From the NCBI GenBank assembly GCA_023410535.1, contig JAEYPR010000002.1:62001-126000 (forward strand): a stretch of 64,000 nt of DNA, written 5' to 3'. The stretch's first letter is position 1. Each line of letters begins with the position of its first letter. The position numbers and the translations under genes are program-made. The stretch is from Bacillota bacterium (GTDB lineage Bacteria; Bacillota; UBA4882; UBA8346). The notes under the pieces were generated by a model. The model did no database searches and was not told the DNA's origin. It worked only from the letters and a program-made list of their open reading frames with translations. Below are positions 26,481-35,746 of the stretch, piece after piece.

Positions 26481-26694
26481 ATCGATAACTCCTTTCAACG
26501 CGTTTGTCGAATTGATCGTATTCCAGAATCCGGGAGTTGCCTAGGCGGAAAAAATGTCGGCAAAATTTAAGCGGAGATTGGCGTCACTTCGAACAAATTA
26601 CGCCGCGCGCACGTTTATTGAGCGGATTGCAAATTGCTTGTGATAGGCTTCTCGACACAATAACGTATCAACCGAATGTGAGGTGGATATCATC

Positions 26695-28653
26695 GTGGTA
26701 CATTTTATCAAATCAGCGCGTTGGGCCAGGTTGACAAGTTGGAGCATTGGTTTGATGTTCCTGATCATTATCAATGGCAACGGCTGGGCTGAACAATCGC
26801 AGCCGGTTGCGGCGCCACCGTCGGCGCAAGAGATCTTGAAGACGTTGACTGACCATGTTCCGTTGCGGCAACACCCGCGTTTATTGGCGAGTGCGGCCGA
26901 TTTTGAACGGGCCCGGCGGTTGATTGCCACGGACCCCTTTGCCAAGGCGGTTTTTGCCAAAGTCCGGGCGCAAGCCGACCAAACCTTAAAAGAAGCTCCG
27001 GTTCGCTATGAGCTGCCCGACGGAGTGCGGCTGTTGAGTATTATCCGCAAAACGTTATCCCGCGTCCTCAATCTGGCGTTTACCTATCAAATGACCAAGG
27101 ATAGCCGTTACGGCGAGCGGGCCTGGCAAGAGTTGGCGACCATCAGTGACGCGAGTTGCTTCGCCGATTGGCATCCCGTTCATTATTTGGATGTAGCGGA
27201 ACTGACCGCCGCAGCGGCGATCGGCTTTGATTGGCTCTATGATTATCTCCACGCCGACCAACGGAAACGGATCGCCGACGCCATTGACCGCAATGCGTTT
27301 GATACGGTTCTTCCCTTGTATCGCGATCGCAAAGGTTGGACTCAGGCCCGGCATAACTGGAACGCAGTCTGCAACGGCGGGGTGGGTCTGGGAGCGCTGG
27401 CGCTGGCCGATGAGCGGGCTGATTTAACGCGAAAAGCGGGTGCCGTTCTTGAAGGCGGTCTGCGGTCTTTGCCGATGATGTTGCGGGAGTTTGGGCCGGA
27501 CGGGGGCTGGGGTGAAGGCGTCGGGTATTGGGACTACGCCAACCGTTATCTAGCCTATTATCTCGCTTCGCTCGACATTTGTCTGGGAACGGATTATGGC
27601 TTGACCGCCTATCCCGGTTTTGCCAAAACCGGTTATTTTCCGATCGCCATGACCGGCTCCAACGGGATCTTTAATTTCGCCGATGCCGGCAAAGGGCGGG
27701 TTATAAGAACCCCGACCTTCTTTTGGCTGGCCAACAAATTCGCACAGCCGGATTTTGCGGCGTATGCCCGGAAGTTCCCTTCCAACACGCCCTTGGATAT
27801 TCTCTGGTACCGACCAACGCCGCTTCAATCCGGGACGATCAAATCGGACCACTATTTTCGCGGCGTCGAAGCGGTGGGACTCCACTCGGCGATCGCTGAA
27901 AGCAATGATCTGTTTGTCGGTTTCAAAGCCGGCGCCAATCAGTACAACCATTGCGACCTCGATATCGGAACGTTTGTCATCGATGCGTTCGGAAAACGCT
28001 GGGCGGATGACCTGGGCCCCGATAATTATAATTTACCGGGCTATTTTAGCAGTAAAGCCAATGGTCAGCGCTGGACCTATTATCGTAAGCGGGCGGAGAG
28101 TCATAACACTTTGCTGATTAATCCGGGGAGCGGCCCGGATCAGGAAGTGGGAGCTCACGCCAAAATTGTCGAGTTTGACTCCAATGAGGACCGGGCATAT
28201 GCCATTGCCGACTTGACTCCGGCGTATCGCCGGCAAGCGCTAAGTGTCCGGCGTGGCGTGGCGCTTTTTAAACGGAGCTCACAGATTATGATCGAAGATG
28301 AGATCACTTTGGGTAAACCGGGGGAGGTATGGTGGCTGATGCACACCGCTGCCCGGATCGAACTTGCTCCGTCTGGTTCCGAAGCGGTTTTAATCCAAGG
28401 TGACGACCGGATGTCTGTAAAAGTTTTGGCGCCGGTCAACGCCCGGTTGCGGGTCTTACCGGCGACGCCACTGCCGACGTCGCCCAATCCGCCGGGACAA
28501 TTGCATCAACAGCCCAATAACTTTCAGACATTGGCGTTGCACTGCTCGGACGAATTGCAGACGACGATCGCGGTTGTTATCAGCCCGTTGCCGGTGCCCG
28601 ATCTTACCGCTAAAATCTTACCGCTCAATAGCTGGATTACGAAGTTACAATGA
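26695..28653 (+). CDS. Secreted heparinase II/III-like polysaccharide lyase
   Basis: About 652 residues: a signal peptide (hydrophobic ~13-30, cleavage near GNGWA), an alpha-toroid domain (about 60-360) with the family motif ARHNWNAVCNGG, and a beta-sheet domain with YNHCDLDIGTFVIDAFGKRWADDLG, the usual His/Tyr-containing catalytic block of the heparinase II/III superfamily. Such enzymes cleave uronic-acid polysaccharides by beta-elimination (heparin, alginate or related glycans); the substrate is not clear here. GTG 26695 sits 8 bases after GAGGTGG. The AGE-family enzyme is transcribed away from the same intergenic region. The unsaturated uronic ends it would make could suit the GH105 hydrolase at 3900-4982. 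Confidence 0.87.
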   Translation: MVHFIKSARWARLTSWSIGLMFLIIINGNGWAEQSQPVAAPPSAQEILKTLTDHVPLRQHPRLLASAADFERARRLIATDPFAKAVFAKVRAQADQTLKEAPVRYELPDGVRLLSIIRKTLSRVLNLAFTYQMTKDSRYGERAWQELATISDASCFADWHPVHYLDVAELTAAAAIGFDWLYDYLHADQRKRIADAIDRNAFDTVLPLYRDRKGWTQARHNWNAVCNGGVGLGALALADERADLTRKAGAVLEGGLRSLPMMLREFGPDGGWGEGVGYWDYANRYLAYYLASLDICLGTDYGLTAYPGFAKTGYFPIAMTGSNGIFNFADAGKGRVIRTPTFFWLANKFAQPDFAAYARKFPSNTPLDILWYRPTPLQSGTIKSDHYFRGVEAVGLHSAIAESNDLFVGFKAGANQYNHCDLDIGTFVIDAFGKRWADDLGPDNYNLPGYFSSKANGQRWTYYRKRAESHNTLLINPGSGPDQEVGAHAKIVEFDSNEDRAYAIADLTPAYRRQALSVRRGVALFKRSSQIMIEDEITLGKPGEVWWLMHTAARIELAPSGSEAVLIQGDDRMSVKVLAPVNARLRVLPATPLPTSPNPPGQLHQQPNNFQTLALHCSDELQTTIAVVISPLPVPDLTAKILPLNSWITKLQ

Positions 28654-29193
28654 GGGAAGGACCGATTTGCGGAACGATTTTATTGCAAGATAGTCTTTTC
28701 GAAACCAGGGTTTTATTTTATAATAAATTAAGGAAGGAATGAAACTGCGCAGTCCGGTGTAGTCCGGATATAGCGGTTCGTTTCGGTACTCGTGACTCCC
28801 GGATACCATCATTCCCACCGGCGTTTAATTTGGAACGCAAAAGCCGTAACAGCAAAGCCAGATCTTGTCCCGCCAACGAACGTCAAGGAAAACAAGCGAG
28901 AAAACGGGAGTTAAACGGTGCGGGCCAAGGGAAAACACCAAGGCGCCAAGGAAGAACACCCGTGTTAACTACGGGTGTTCTTTTTTACCGTAAAAGGGAT
29001 TCTTTCGCGCGGAATGGAGATGTTCGGAGCGGAAGTCATCGCCGCAGATTAGCAAATGATTGCTGGTTTGTAAGTTATTTCAATTGGTTGTAAAGAATTG
29101 GCTAATTTTGCCGACTATTATTTTGTAACATAATGTCATTCCTGGATACACTTGCTACGCCGATTGGTTGCATCTCATCAATTAGGAGCTATC
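28654..29193 (+). other. Gene-free leader region before the cyclic-di-GMP protein
   Basis: This 540-base stretch has no good coding frame. A -10-like TATAAT lies near 28716. The following ~240 bases carry a direct repeat AGTCCGG (28751 and 28761) and purine-rich sequence, and end in a strong terminator at 28954-28986. This is the layout of a small RNA or of a riboswitch with a terminator, upstream of a GGDEF/HD-GYP gene. I looked for the class I cyclic-di-GMP riboswitch core and did not find it convincingly. Confidence 0.4.
28954..28986 (+). terminator. Terminator in the leader of the GGDEF/HD-GYP gene
   Basis: GAACACCCGT (28954-28963) pairs perfectly with 28971-28980 around a 7-base loop and is followed by TTTTTT. 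It lies about 200 bases upstream of the next gene and 300 bases after the previous one. Confidence 0.9.
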
Positions 29194-31743
29194 ATGTCAT
29201 TACGCCAAAAGATTATATTCATCTTCGGTCTGACTTTTTTGGGATTGATCGTGTTGGCTATCCTGGGTATGCAAAGTTACCTGCTTGACAAAATTGCCGA
29301 TTTTGAAAAGCATGATGTTTACGCCAATACCGAACGGATTGTCCATACACTAAACAACGAGGTCAAGCATCTCGATAGTCTCTTAAATGACTGGGCCGAC
29401 TGGGATGACACATATAATTACATTGTTGACCGCAACGCCCATTACATAGCAAGTAACCTCACCGACGCAACCTATCGGCAACTGAAGCTTAGTTTGGTGA
29501 TTTACCTCAATAACACGGGTCAAACCGTTTACGAACGTAGTTTTGACTCCCGGGCCGGACGGCAACAACCCGTTTCAGCGCAGCTCCGGCAGTTAGTCCT
29601 GGCAAAGCAATTATTAGCGCAGGCCAAGTCGGCAAAAAACGGGATTCAAGGGTTGCTGAACTCGCAGTACGGGCTGATGCTCATCGGCTATCATCCCATT
29701 TTGACCAGCAATGCTAAAGGTCCTGCCCGCGGATTATTGATTATGGGGCGTTATTTGGATGCCGTTCAAATTAAGGAGCTTTCAAAACAGGCCAACTTGC
29801 CGATCGCTTTGGTACCCTATCCGAAATATCGTCAATGGTTGAATACCTATCGACTCCGCAATCCAGGAGCGGTAAACCATGAATCGATCGCGGTTCATCC
29901 CAAAAACGAAACGCTCATCGAAGGTTACGCCGTATTAAATGATTTATTCGGACAACCGGTGGCGGCGATTCGGACGGAAATGCCACGGACCCTTTACCGC
30001 CAGGGGAAAACCAGCATCTTCTATTTTTCTGTGGTGTTATGCGTTACCGGGATATTCTTAACTTGCTTGATGGTTGTTTTTTTGCAACGTTCCGTCCTAT
30101 CGCGTTTGGATTTCTTTAACGAACGGATTCATCAAATTGCGGCGAGTAGCGATCTGTCAATCAGAATCCCTGTCGCGGAAGATGACGAGATTGCCCAGTA
30201 CGCCAAGGTTTTTAATTCAATGATGAATAGTGTCGAGGATTCCCGGGCGGAACTGGAAAAGAGCAAAGAGGAGTTAGCCACATTAAACCGGACCTTAACC
30301 GATGTCATTGAATTTTTGCCGGATCCGACCTTTATCATTGACCAAACCGGCAAAGTGGTTTCCTGGAATCGGGCGATTGAAGAATTAACCGGGGTGGATA
30401 AAATTCAAGTAATCGGAAAAGGGAACGAGGCTTACGCCATTCCTTTTTGGGGTGAACCCCGGCCGCTTTTAATCAATATGGTCTACGCCGATTGGAACAC
30501 GATCCAAATCTATTACGATAATGTGGCGAAAACCGGAACAACGCTCCGGGCCGAAGTTTTTGTAACGTCGTTGGGAAATGGGCAGGGCGCTCATTTGCTG
30601 GCAAACGCTTCGCCGTTGACTGACCAAAATGGCCGGCCGATTGGCGCGATCGAGACCATTCACGATATCACTAACCGAAAAAAAGCTGAAGAGCAACTCC
30701 GTTACCTTGGCTGGCACGACCGGTTGACCGGATTATATAACCGGACATACTTTGATATGGAACTCAGCCGTTATGAACATGGCGAGTACAGTTGTTTGGG
30801 TTTGGTCATTTGCGATGTGGACGGGTTAAAACCGATTAATGACTCCCGCGGGCACGCCATGGGTGATAAATTATTACAAGTGGCGGCCGGGGTCCTGAAC
30901 GAAGCGACCCGGGCGACGCAAACGGTTGCCCGCATCGGCGGCGATGAATTCGCGATTTTGATACCGGACGCCACGCCGGAGGAGTCGGAACGGGTTTGCG
31001 AACGGATCACCCGCCTCAGTGAACGGTATAATGAAGGAGCTTCCGATTTTAAACTGAGTATCTCGGTAGGGTGGGCGATTGCCGCAGGTCATAAGACGAT
31101 CAAAGAAGTGTTGGATGAAGCGGATAATAATATGTATCGTGAAAAGCTCCATCGCAGTCAAAGTTTTCATAACAGCGTGATTCAGATCTTAGTTAAAACA
31201 TTGGCCGCCCGGGATTATATAACGGAAGGTCATTCCGAGCGAATGAAAAAACTCGTTGCAACGCTCGGTGAGAAACTGGGAATGCCCGGACAAAAAGTGA
31301 ATGACTTAAAATTGTTGGCGGAGATTCATGATATCGGAAAAATCGGCATCTCTGACACGATCCTTTTTAAACCGGGACATTTGGACGAAGCGGAACGGAG
31401 CGAAATTCAGCGTCATTCCCAGATTGGCTACATCATTGCGCAATCGGCCCAAGAATTGTTTTATATTTCCGACTGGATTCTCAAACACCACGAATGGTGG
31501 GACGGCAGCGGGTATCCTTTGGGACTTAAGGGTGATTCGATCCCGCTGGAATGCCGGATTATCGCCATTGCCGACGCTTATGACGCAATGACCAACGACC
31601 GCCCGTATCGTAAGGCTTTATCCAAAGCAGCGGCCGTTATTGAGCTTCGCAAGGGCGCGGGCACTCAATTTGATCCCGCGCTGGTAGAGCTGTTTATTGA
31701 ACTGGTTTTAAACGCTTCTAACCATGGCGAATATCTTGACTGA
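29194..31743 (+). CDS. Membrane sensor with PAS, GGDEF and HD-GYP domains
   Basis: About 849 residues in the order: TM helix (8-27), extracytoplasmic sensor (about 28-285, CHASE4-like, with LNDWADWDDTYNYI), TM helix (about 290-312), HAMP, PAS (about 375-490), GGDEF and HD-GYP. The cyclase motif is intact (ARIGGDEFAIL), with metal and substrate residues in CDVDGLKPINDSRGHAMGD. The inhibitory I-site RxxD reads RATQ and is probably lost. The phosphodiesterase part has HDIGKIGI and HHEWWDGSGYP, both intact. It should make and degrade cyclic-di-GMP under control of an external signal. ATG 29194 follows AGGAG; the frame is open from 29152. A terminated leader lies upstream. Confidence 0.93.
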   Translation: MSLRQKIIFIFGLTFLGLIVLAILGMQSYLLDKIADFEKHDVYANTERIVHTLNNEVKHLDSLLNDWADWDDTYNYIVDRNAHYIASNLTDATYRQLKLSLVIYLNNTGQTVYERSFDSRAGRQQPVSAQLRQLVLAKQLLAQAKSAKNGIQGLLNSQYGLMLIGYHPILTSNAKGPARGLLIMGRYLDAVQIKELSKQANLPIALVPYPKYRQWLNTYRLRNPGAVNHESIAVHPKNETLIEGYAVLNDLFGQPVAAIRTEMPRTLYRQGKTSIFYFSVVLCVTGIFLTCLMVVFLQRSVLSRLDFFNERIHQIAASSDLSIRIPVAEDDEIAQYAKVFNSMMNSVEDSRAELEKSKEELATLNRTLTDVIEFLPDPTFIIDQTGKVVSWNRAIEELTGVDKIQVIGKGNEAYAIPFWGEPRPLLINMVYADWNTIQIYYDNVAKTGTTLRAEVFVTSLGNGQGAHLLANASPLTDQNGRPIGAIETIHDITNRKKAEEQLRYLGWHDRLTGLYNRTYFDMELSRYEHGEYSCLGLVICDVDGLKPINDSRGHAMGDKLLQVAAGVLNEATRATQTVARIGGDEFAILIPDATPEESERVCERITRLSERYNEGASDFKLSISVGWAIAAGHKTIKEVLDEADNNMYREKLHRSQSFHNSVIQILVKTLAARDYITEGHSERMKKLVATLGEKLGMPGQKVNDLKLLAEIHDIGKIGISDTILFKPGHLDEAERSEIQRHSQIGYIIAQSAQELFYISDWILKHHEWWDGSGYPLGLKGDSIPLECRIIAIADAYDAMTNDRPYRKALSKAAAVIELRKGAGTQFDPALVELFIELVLNASNHGEYLD

Positions 31744-31772
31744 GACGCGAAGCACTGAGCGACCGCTATTTT

Positions 31773-31812
31773 AAAAAGAGGTTACCTATCTCCGGTAAGG
31801 CCTCTTTTTAAT
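31773..31812 (+). terminator. Terminator after the GGDEF/HD-GYP gene
   Basis: AAAAAGAGG plus TTACC pairs with GGTAA and CCTCTTTTT (31773-31786 with 31794-31809), with a small bulge and a terminal T-run. Confidence 0.85.
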
Positions 31813-31934
31813 TTAACTGCAAGCAACGAGCCAAAACCATACATTATAAATTTAATTAATTTAGAGTTGACGAGCTTCATTGAGATATGGGATGATAGAT
31901 TGCAGAAATTACACTAAATCGATCAGGATCACAG

Positions 31935-33011
31935 ATGACGCCGATGAATAACCGAATTCAACCCGCACACATAAATATTCCGGATTCCCAGTGGCTTGGA
32001 GGGCGATTACTGGAATGGTATCGTCAGAACGCCCGGGATTTACCTTGGCGTAAGACCAAAGATCCTTATGCGATCTGGGTTTCTGAAGTCATGTTGCAAC
32101 AGACGCGGGTTGAAACGGTGATTCCGTATTATCAGCGTTTTTTAGCGCAATTCCCCACGTTGAAGTCGTTGGCGGAAGCCCAGGAACAACAAGTCTTGAA
32201 AGCTTGGGAAGGGTTGGGTTATTACCGCCGGGTGCGTTTACTGCAACAAGGCGCTAAAGAAGTGCTAAATAAGTTCGCGGGCGAGCTGCCCGCCGATCCC
32301 GAACTCCTCGCCGGGTTGCCGGGAGTCGGGAGTTACATGTCGGGGGCTTTAGCCAGTATTGCGTTTAACCTTCCGGTTCCGGCGGTTGATGGCAATGTCA
32401 TTCGAGTAGTCACCAGGATTTTGGCTTGGGAGCAAGTGGCGGATAGCGCGCGGTCGCGGCGGGTAATAACCGATTGGGTTCAGCGGCAGTTTCCGAACGA
32501 TGCGGCCGGCGACTTTACGCAAAGCCTGATGGAGATAGGCGCATTAATCTGTTTGCCGCGCAATCCCCGTTGTCAGGAATGTCCGGTCCGTCTCGATTGT
32601 CAGGCAAATACTCAAGGAAACCCGGAACGGTTTCCAATCAAAAAAGAAGCGCAAGCGATCCCGGTTGAACGCCGGATTGTTTTACGGATCAATTGGGATG
32701 GCCGCCGTCTCTTGATGCAGCGGCCTGCCACCGGTTTGCTGGCGGGTTTTTGGGAGTATCCCAATCTCCTGTCCGACCTGGACGACTTGGGAGATATGGT
32801 AGCGAGTGCTTGGACCGAACAGAATCTAGGACGAGCTTTGCCGTTTAAATTATTTACAAAAACCAGTCAAGTATTTACTCACCGCCGCTGGGATATTGAG
32901 ATTTGGGAAGCCGACTGGTTATTCGCGGAAATCCCAAACTGTCCGGACAATAGTGTTTGGGTAAGTCAACCGGACGAACAATTGTTGCCAAAGGTAGCAT
33001 TTTTACGCTAA
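31935..33011 (+). CDS. mutY: A/G-specific adenine glycosylase
   Basis: MutY removes adenine mispaired with 8-oxoguanine. The helix-hairpin-helix glycosylase domain has the catalytic Glu in VSEVMLQQTRV, the hairpin LPGVGSYMSGAL and the catalytic Asp in PAVDGNVIRV. The [4Fe-4S] loop is CLPRNPRCQECPVRLDC. The C-terminal ~130 residues are the MutT-like domain that recognises 8-oxoguanine. Length is 358 residues. ATG 31935 follows AGGATC; ATG 31944 is also possible. A TTGACG motif at 31867 may be part of its promoter. Confidence 0.95.
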   Translation: MTPMNNRIQPAHINIPDSQWLGGRLLEWYRQNARDLPWRKTKDPYAIWVSEVMLQQTRVETVIPYYQRFLAQFPTLKSLAEAQEQQVLKAWEGLGYYRRVRLLQQGAKEVLNKFAGELPADPELLAGLPGVGSYMSGALASIAFNLPVPAVDGNVIRVVTRILAWEQVADSARSRRVITDWVQRQFPNDAAGDFTQSLMEIGALICLPRNPRCQECPVRLDCQANTQGNPERFPIKKEAQAIPVERRIVLRINWDGRRLLMQRPATGLLAGFWEYPNLLSDLDDLGDMVASAWTEQNLGRALPFKLFTKTSQVFTHRRWDIEIWEADWLFAEIPNCPDNSVWVSQPDEQLLPKVAFLR

Positions 33012-33167
33012 TGAGAAATCTGGCGCGTATTTTGGATTATCTCTTAATAAAATCGCGAGAATTGACGATATTTTGGTAGTGTAATCATTTTTTAGGCAAA
33101 GCTGGTTGGATCTTGTTTGCAATTTAGCGTAATATCAGAAGAAAGTATCTTAACTTGGGAGAATTGA

Positions 33168-34226
33168 ATGCATTTAGTTCCAATCAATCATGCAAAACCA
33201 GGAATGATGTTGGGAAAGACGATTTTCCGCGAAGATGATGGTAAAATTCTCCTGGTAAAAAATACAATTTTAAAAAATGAATACATCCATAAAATTAAGA
33301 ACTTAGGTTATGAGTATATTTATATCCGGGATCCGCTTGCGTTTGAAGACGACGATGAATTGCTCCCTCCCATTAAGGATGAGACAAAAGTTAAGGCAAT
33401 TCAGGTTTTGAAATCGACTGTCCAACAGATTGCTAAGAATGAAGAGATGAATATCCGGCGGATCAAAAACGTCATTGTGGAAGTTGTTGACCAAATTCTC
33501 AGCGATCGGCAAGTTATTTATAATTTGTCCGATCTCAATCAGCATGATAACTATACCTATTTTCACTCGGTTAATGTCACGGTTTTATCATTATTAATCG
33601 GTTCCGAACTGGGAATCTCCCGGGGGGATCTCGAGATATTGGGCATGGGGGCGATGATGCACGATATCGGAAAAACATTGATTGATCCGGAGCTTTTAAA
33701 CAAACCTGAACAATTGGATTCAGACGAGTTCGAAAGTATGAAAGAGCATGCTCGGAATGGTTTTGAACTCCTTAAAGATAAACTGCCCAGCTTTGTGCCG
33801 GCTCATATTGCGCTCCAACATCACGAGCGGGAGGACGGTAGCGGTTATCCGCGGGGGGCGACGGGGAAAAATATTCACCGTTTCTCAAAGATTGTAGCGG
33901 TTGCAGACGTTTTTGACGCCATTACCACCAATCGCAGTTACCAAAAGGCCCGTTCGCCATTTGAGGCGATTCGGCAGCTTACCGCGGAGATTGAGGTCAA
34001 ATTTGAACGCAATATCGTTGGAACTTTATCGAAAGTGATCGCCCCGTTTCCGGTGGGGAGCACGCTCCGCTTTAAAGACGGATTTAACGGCGTTGTCACT
34101 TTTGTCTCTCGCTCCAAATGTTTGGTCAATCTGTTAGACGGACCGTTTAAAGGCGATAAGGTGGATCTCTATCGAACGCCCGAATTGCAGGTACTCGAAG
34201 TTGTCAAATTGTTTTCCGAAGCGTAA
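33168..34226 (+). CDS. HD-GYP domain phosphodiesterase (soluble)
   Basis: The 352-residue protein has an N-terminal domain of about 120 residues often found before HD-GYP domains (begins HLVPINHAKPGMMLGKTIF). The phosphodiesterase domain has MMHDIGKTLIDPELLNKP, ALQHHEREDGSGYPRG and AVADVFDAITTNRSYQ. These are the complete metal and GYP motifs, so it likely hydrolyses cyclic-di-GMP. The last ~60 residues are a beta-rich C-terminal domain. No membrane segment is seen. ATG 33168 follows GGGAG. It is the second HD-GYP protein within 5 kb. Confidence 0.92.
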   Translation: MHLVPINHAKPGMMLGKTIFREDDGKILLVKNTILKNEYIHKIKNLGYEYIYIRDPLAFEDDDELLPPIKDETKVKAIQVLKSTVQQIAKNEEMNIRRIKNVIVEVVDQILSDRQVIYNLSDLNQHDNYTYFHSVNVTVLSLLIGSELGISRGDLEILGMGAMMHDIGKTLIDPELLNKPEQLDSDEFESMKEHARNGFELLKDKLPSFVPAHIALQHHEREDGSGYPRGATGKNIHRFSKIVAVADVFDAITTNRSYQKARSPFEAIRQLTAEIEVKFERNIVGTLSKVIAPFPVGSTLRFKDGFNGVVTFVSRSKCLVNLLDGPFKGDKVDLYRTPELQVLEVVKLFSEA

Positions 34227-34228
34227 TG

Positions 34229-34253
34229 AAAACTCCTGTTTCCAGGAGTTTTT
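34229..34253 (+). terminator. Terminator after the HD-GYP gene
   Basis: ACTCCTG (34232-34238) pairs with CAGGAGT (34243-34249) around a 4-base loop and is followed by TTTTT. Confidence 0.88.
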
Positions 34254-34265
34254 CGCATTATTGCG

Positions 34266-34523
34266 CTATTCGAAACGTTCCGACAGAATTTGGTTGATTT
34301 CCACGGGGCTGAGTCCGCTGGCGTTAATCACCGGAGCCTCGGTTTGAATTTCGTGCATACTGAGAAAATTTTGGTCAATTCCGGTAGTGACTATGGCGTC
34401 AATATTTTGCCACTGGCCCTGGTCTTTGACGTTATGTTGAAACTCGAAGACATCATACCCTTGATTTTCAAGATACTCACTGACATTAGAAAGCTCGGAT
34501 TCGACCGCGATCCGTTTTTTCAT
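34266..34523 (-). CDS. YkuS-like protein (UPF0180 family)
   Basis: The 85-residue product resembles Bacillus subtilis YkuS: it begins KKRIAVESELSNVSEYLENQGYDVFEF, has DAIVTTGIDQNFLSM in the middle and ends in TEAPVINASGLSPVEI, the family hallmark. The function is unknown. The frame is open from 34598, but ATG 34523, four bases after GGGAGGTGA, is the clear start. It converges with the HD-GYP gene across a terminator. Confidence 0.85.
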   Translation of the reverse strand: MKKRIAVESELSNVSEYLENQGYDVFEFQHNVKDQGQWQNIDAIVTTGIDQNFLSMHEIQTEAPVINASGLSPVEINQILSERFE

Positions 34524-34732
34524 CTTTTCACCTCCCGAGTTAGTTTGCCCAACTCCGGGCGGAACCGCTTGGTATTGTTCGCCAACCCCATTGAACAAAT
34601 GGTATAATAATTATATGTCGGGCTGCGGTCCAACTATTTATTGGAACCGATATCCATGGGAAAGATGATCCTATATTTTCTTCAATATAAATAAGTGCCG
34701 AATGGCAAAATTGATTAGGGGAGGAGTATTTC

Positions 34733-35137
34733 ATGGATATGAAGTTGAGTTTTCCCGGAGGGTTAAAAGTTGCCGCTTCGTATAAGGGACAGACCATCAT
34801 GACAGATCAACCGGTTAAAGCTGGGGGAAGTGGCGAAGCGCCGTCGCCTTTTGATCTGTTTTTGGGCTCAATTGGCACATGCGCGGGGTTTTATATTGTA
34901 AACTTTTGCCGGCAACGCCAAATATCAACCACCGGAATTGAGGTGGAACTGCAATTTGTAAAAGATGAGGAAACTGGGATGATCACCAAGATTGCGGTCG
35001 CGATCAAACTACCTCTGGATTTTCCCGAACAATATCGTGATGCGATTGTGCGGGCCGCCGATGTTTGCACTGTGAAAAAGCACCTGATGAATCCGCCACG
35101 GTTTGAAATCTTTCATACAGTGAAAGAAGTTTTGTAA
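34733..35137 (+). CDS. OsmC-family protein
   Basis: The 134-residue protein has the OsmC/YhfA fold features: GSGEAPSPFDLFLGSIGTCAGFY carries the first redox Cys and the second lies in AADVCTVKKHLM. Family members act as thiol peroxidases on organic hydroperoxides or bind small thiols; the YhfA branch is of unknown role. ATG 34733 follows GGGGAGGAG. It stands alone and is followed by a small ORF. Confidence 0.9.
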   Translation: MDMKLSFPGGLKVAASYKGQTIMTDQPVKAGGSGEAPSPFDLFLGSIGTCAGFYIVNFCRQRQISTTGIEVELQFVKDEETGMITKIAVAIKLPLDFPEQYRDAIVRAADVCTVKKHLMNPPRFEIFHTVKEVL

Positions 35138-35236
35138 ATGGTACTAAAGTCCTATAACATTTGGGTTGGGCTTTCCGATACTTGTAGTGAAGTAATACTG
35201 AAATTTCATTCATGTCGAATTGGGGAGATAGACTCA

Positions 35237-35398
35237 ATGATGCAATCCCATGATCCGGTGATTGACGCAATCAATCGGAATGTTAATTTGTTTGCCGCCA
35301 TCAAACAATACCGTCATATTAAAAAAGTGATGGCCGATTTTACTATTCAACTTCAGAACGAGGCGCAAACGGTACGAGTCGATCAGCGCATCCATTAG
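35237..35398 (+). CDS. Small hypothetical protein (53 residues)
   Basis: No family is recognised. The peptide starts MMQSHDPVIDAINRNVN and is largely helical and charged. ATG 35237 has GGGGAGAT 8 bases upstream, which supports translation; the frame is open from 35138 directly after the OsmC stop. A terminator lies about 110 bases downstream. Could be a small regulatory protein. Confidence 0.5.
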   Translation: MMQSHDPVIDAINRNVNLFAAIKQYRHIKKVMADFTIQLQNEAQTVRVDQRIH

Positions 35399-35510
35399 GT
35401 CCCTGCACCTTGTGTCCTTCGCAAAATAATAAGCCGATGGTTCTAGTCCTTTGGACGAAGCCCCTACGTTGTTTAACCGCTTTCTTCTTTATAAGCTTTA
35501 GCTTTAAACG

Positions 35511-35543
35511 AGACACCTGCTTTTTGGAGCAGGTGTCTTTTTG
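35511..35543 (+). terminator. Rho-independent terminator
   Basis: AGACACCTGC (35511-35520) pairs perfectly with 35529-35538, followed by a T-run. The 340 bases from 35399 to 35746 hold this terminator and the upstream region of the next gene; I see no other gene in it. Confidence 0.9.
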
Positions 35544-35746
35544 TGGCTTATGAAGATCTTTAGTTTGAATTTTTTTTGAAATGTTGTAAAGTTGTCAAAG
35601 TTTTCTGCAGGGAAACATATGGAATGTTTGAATAATATTTAATGTTCAGCGATATCTTTGAAAGTGGTTTGAAAAAATGGGAACCCGATGAAGGAAGTGT
35701 ACGTCTATAATTGTAAATCAAAAACAGATTAGAGGGAGTGTTAATA

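Noticed and set aside
28741..28986. Class I cyclic-di-GMP riboswitch
   Set aside because: An ACGCAAAAGCC-like string is present, but the paired elements and GGTAGCC-type part of the motif are not found in order.
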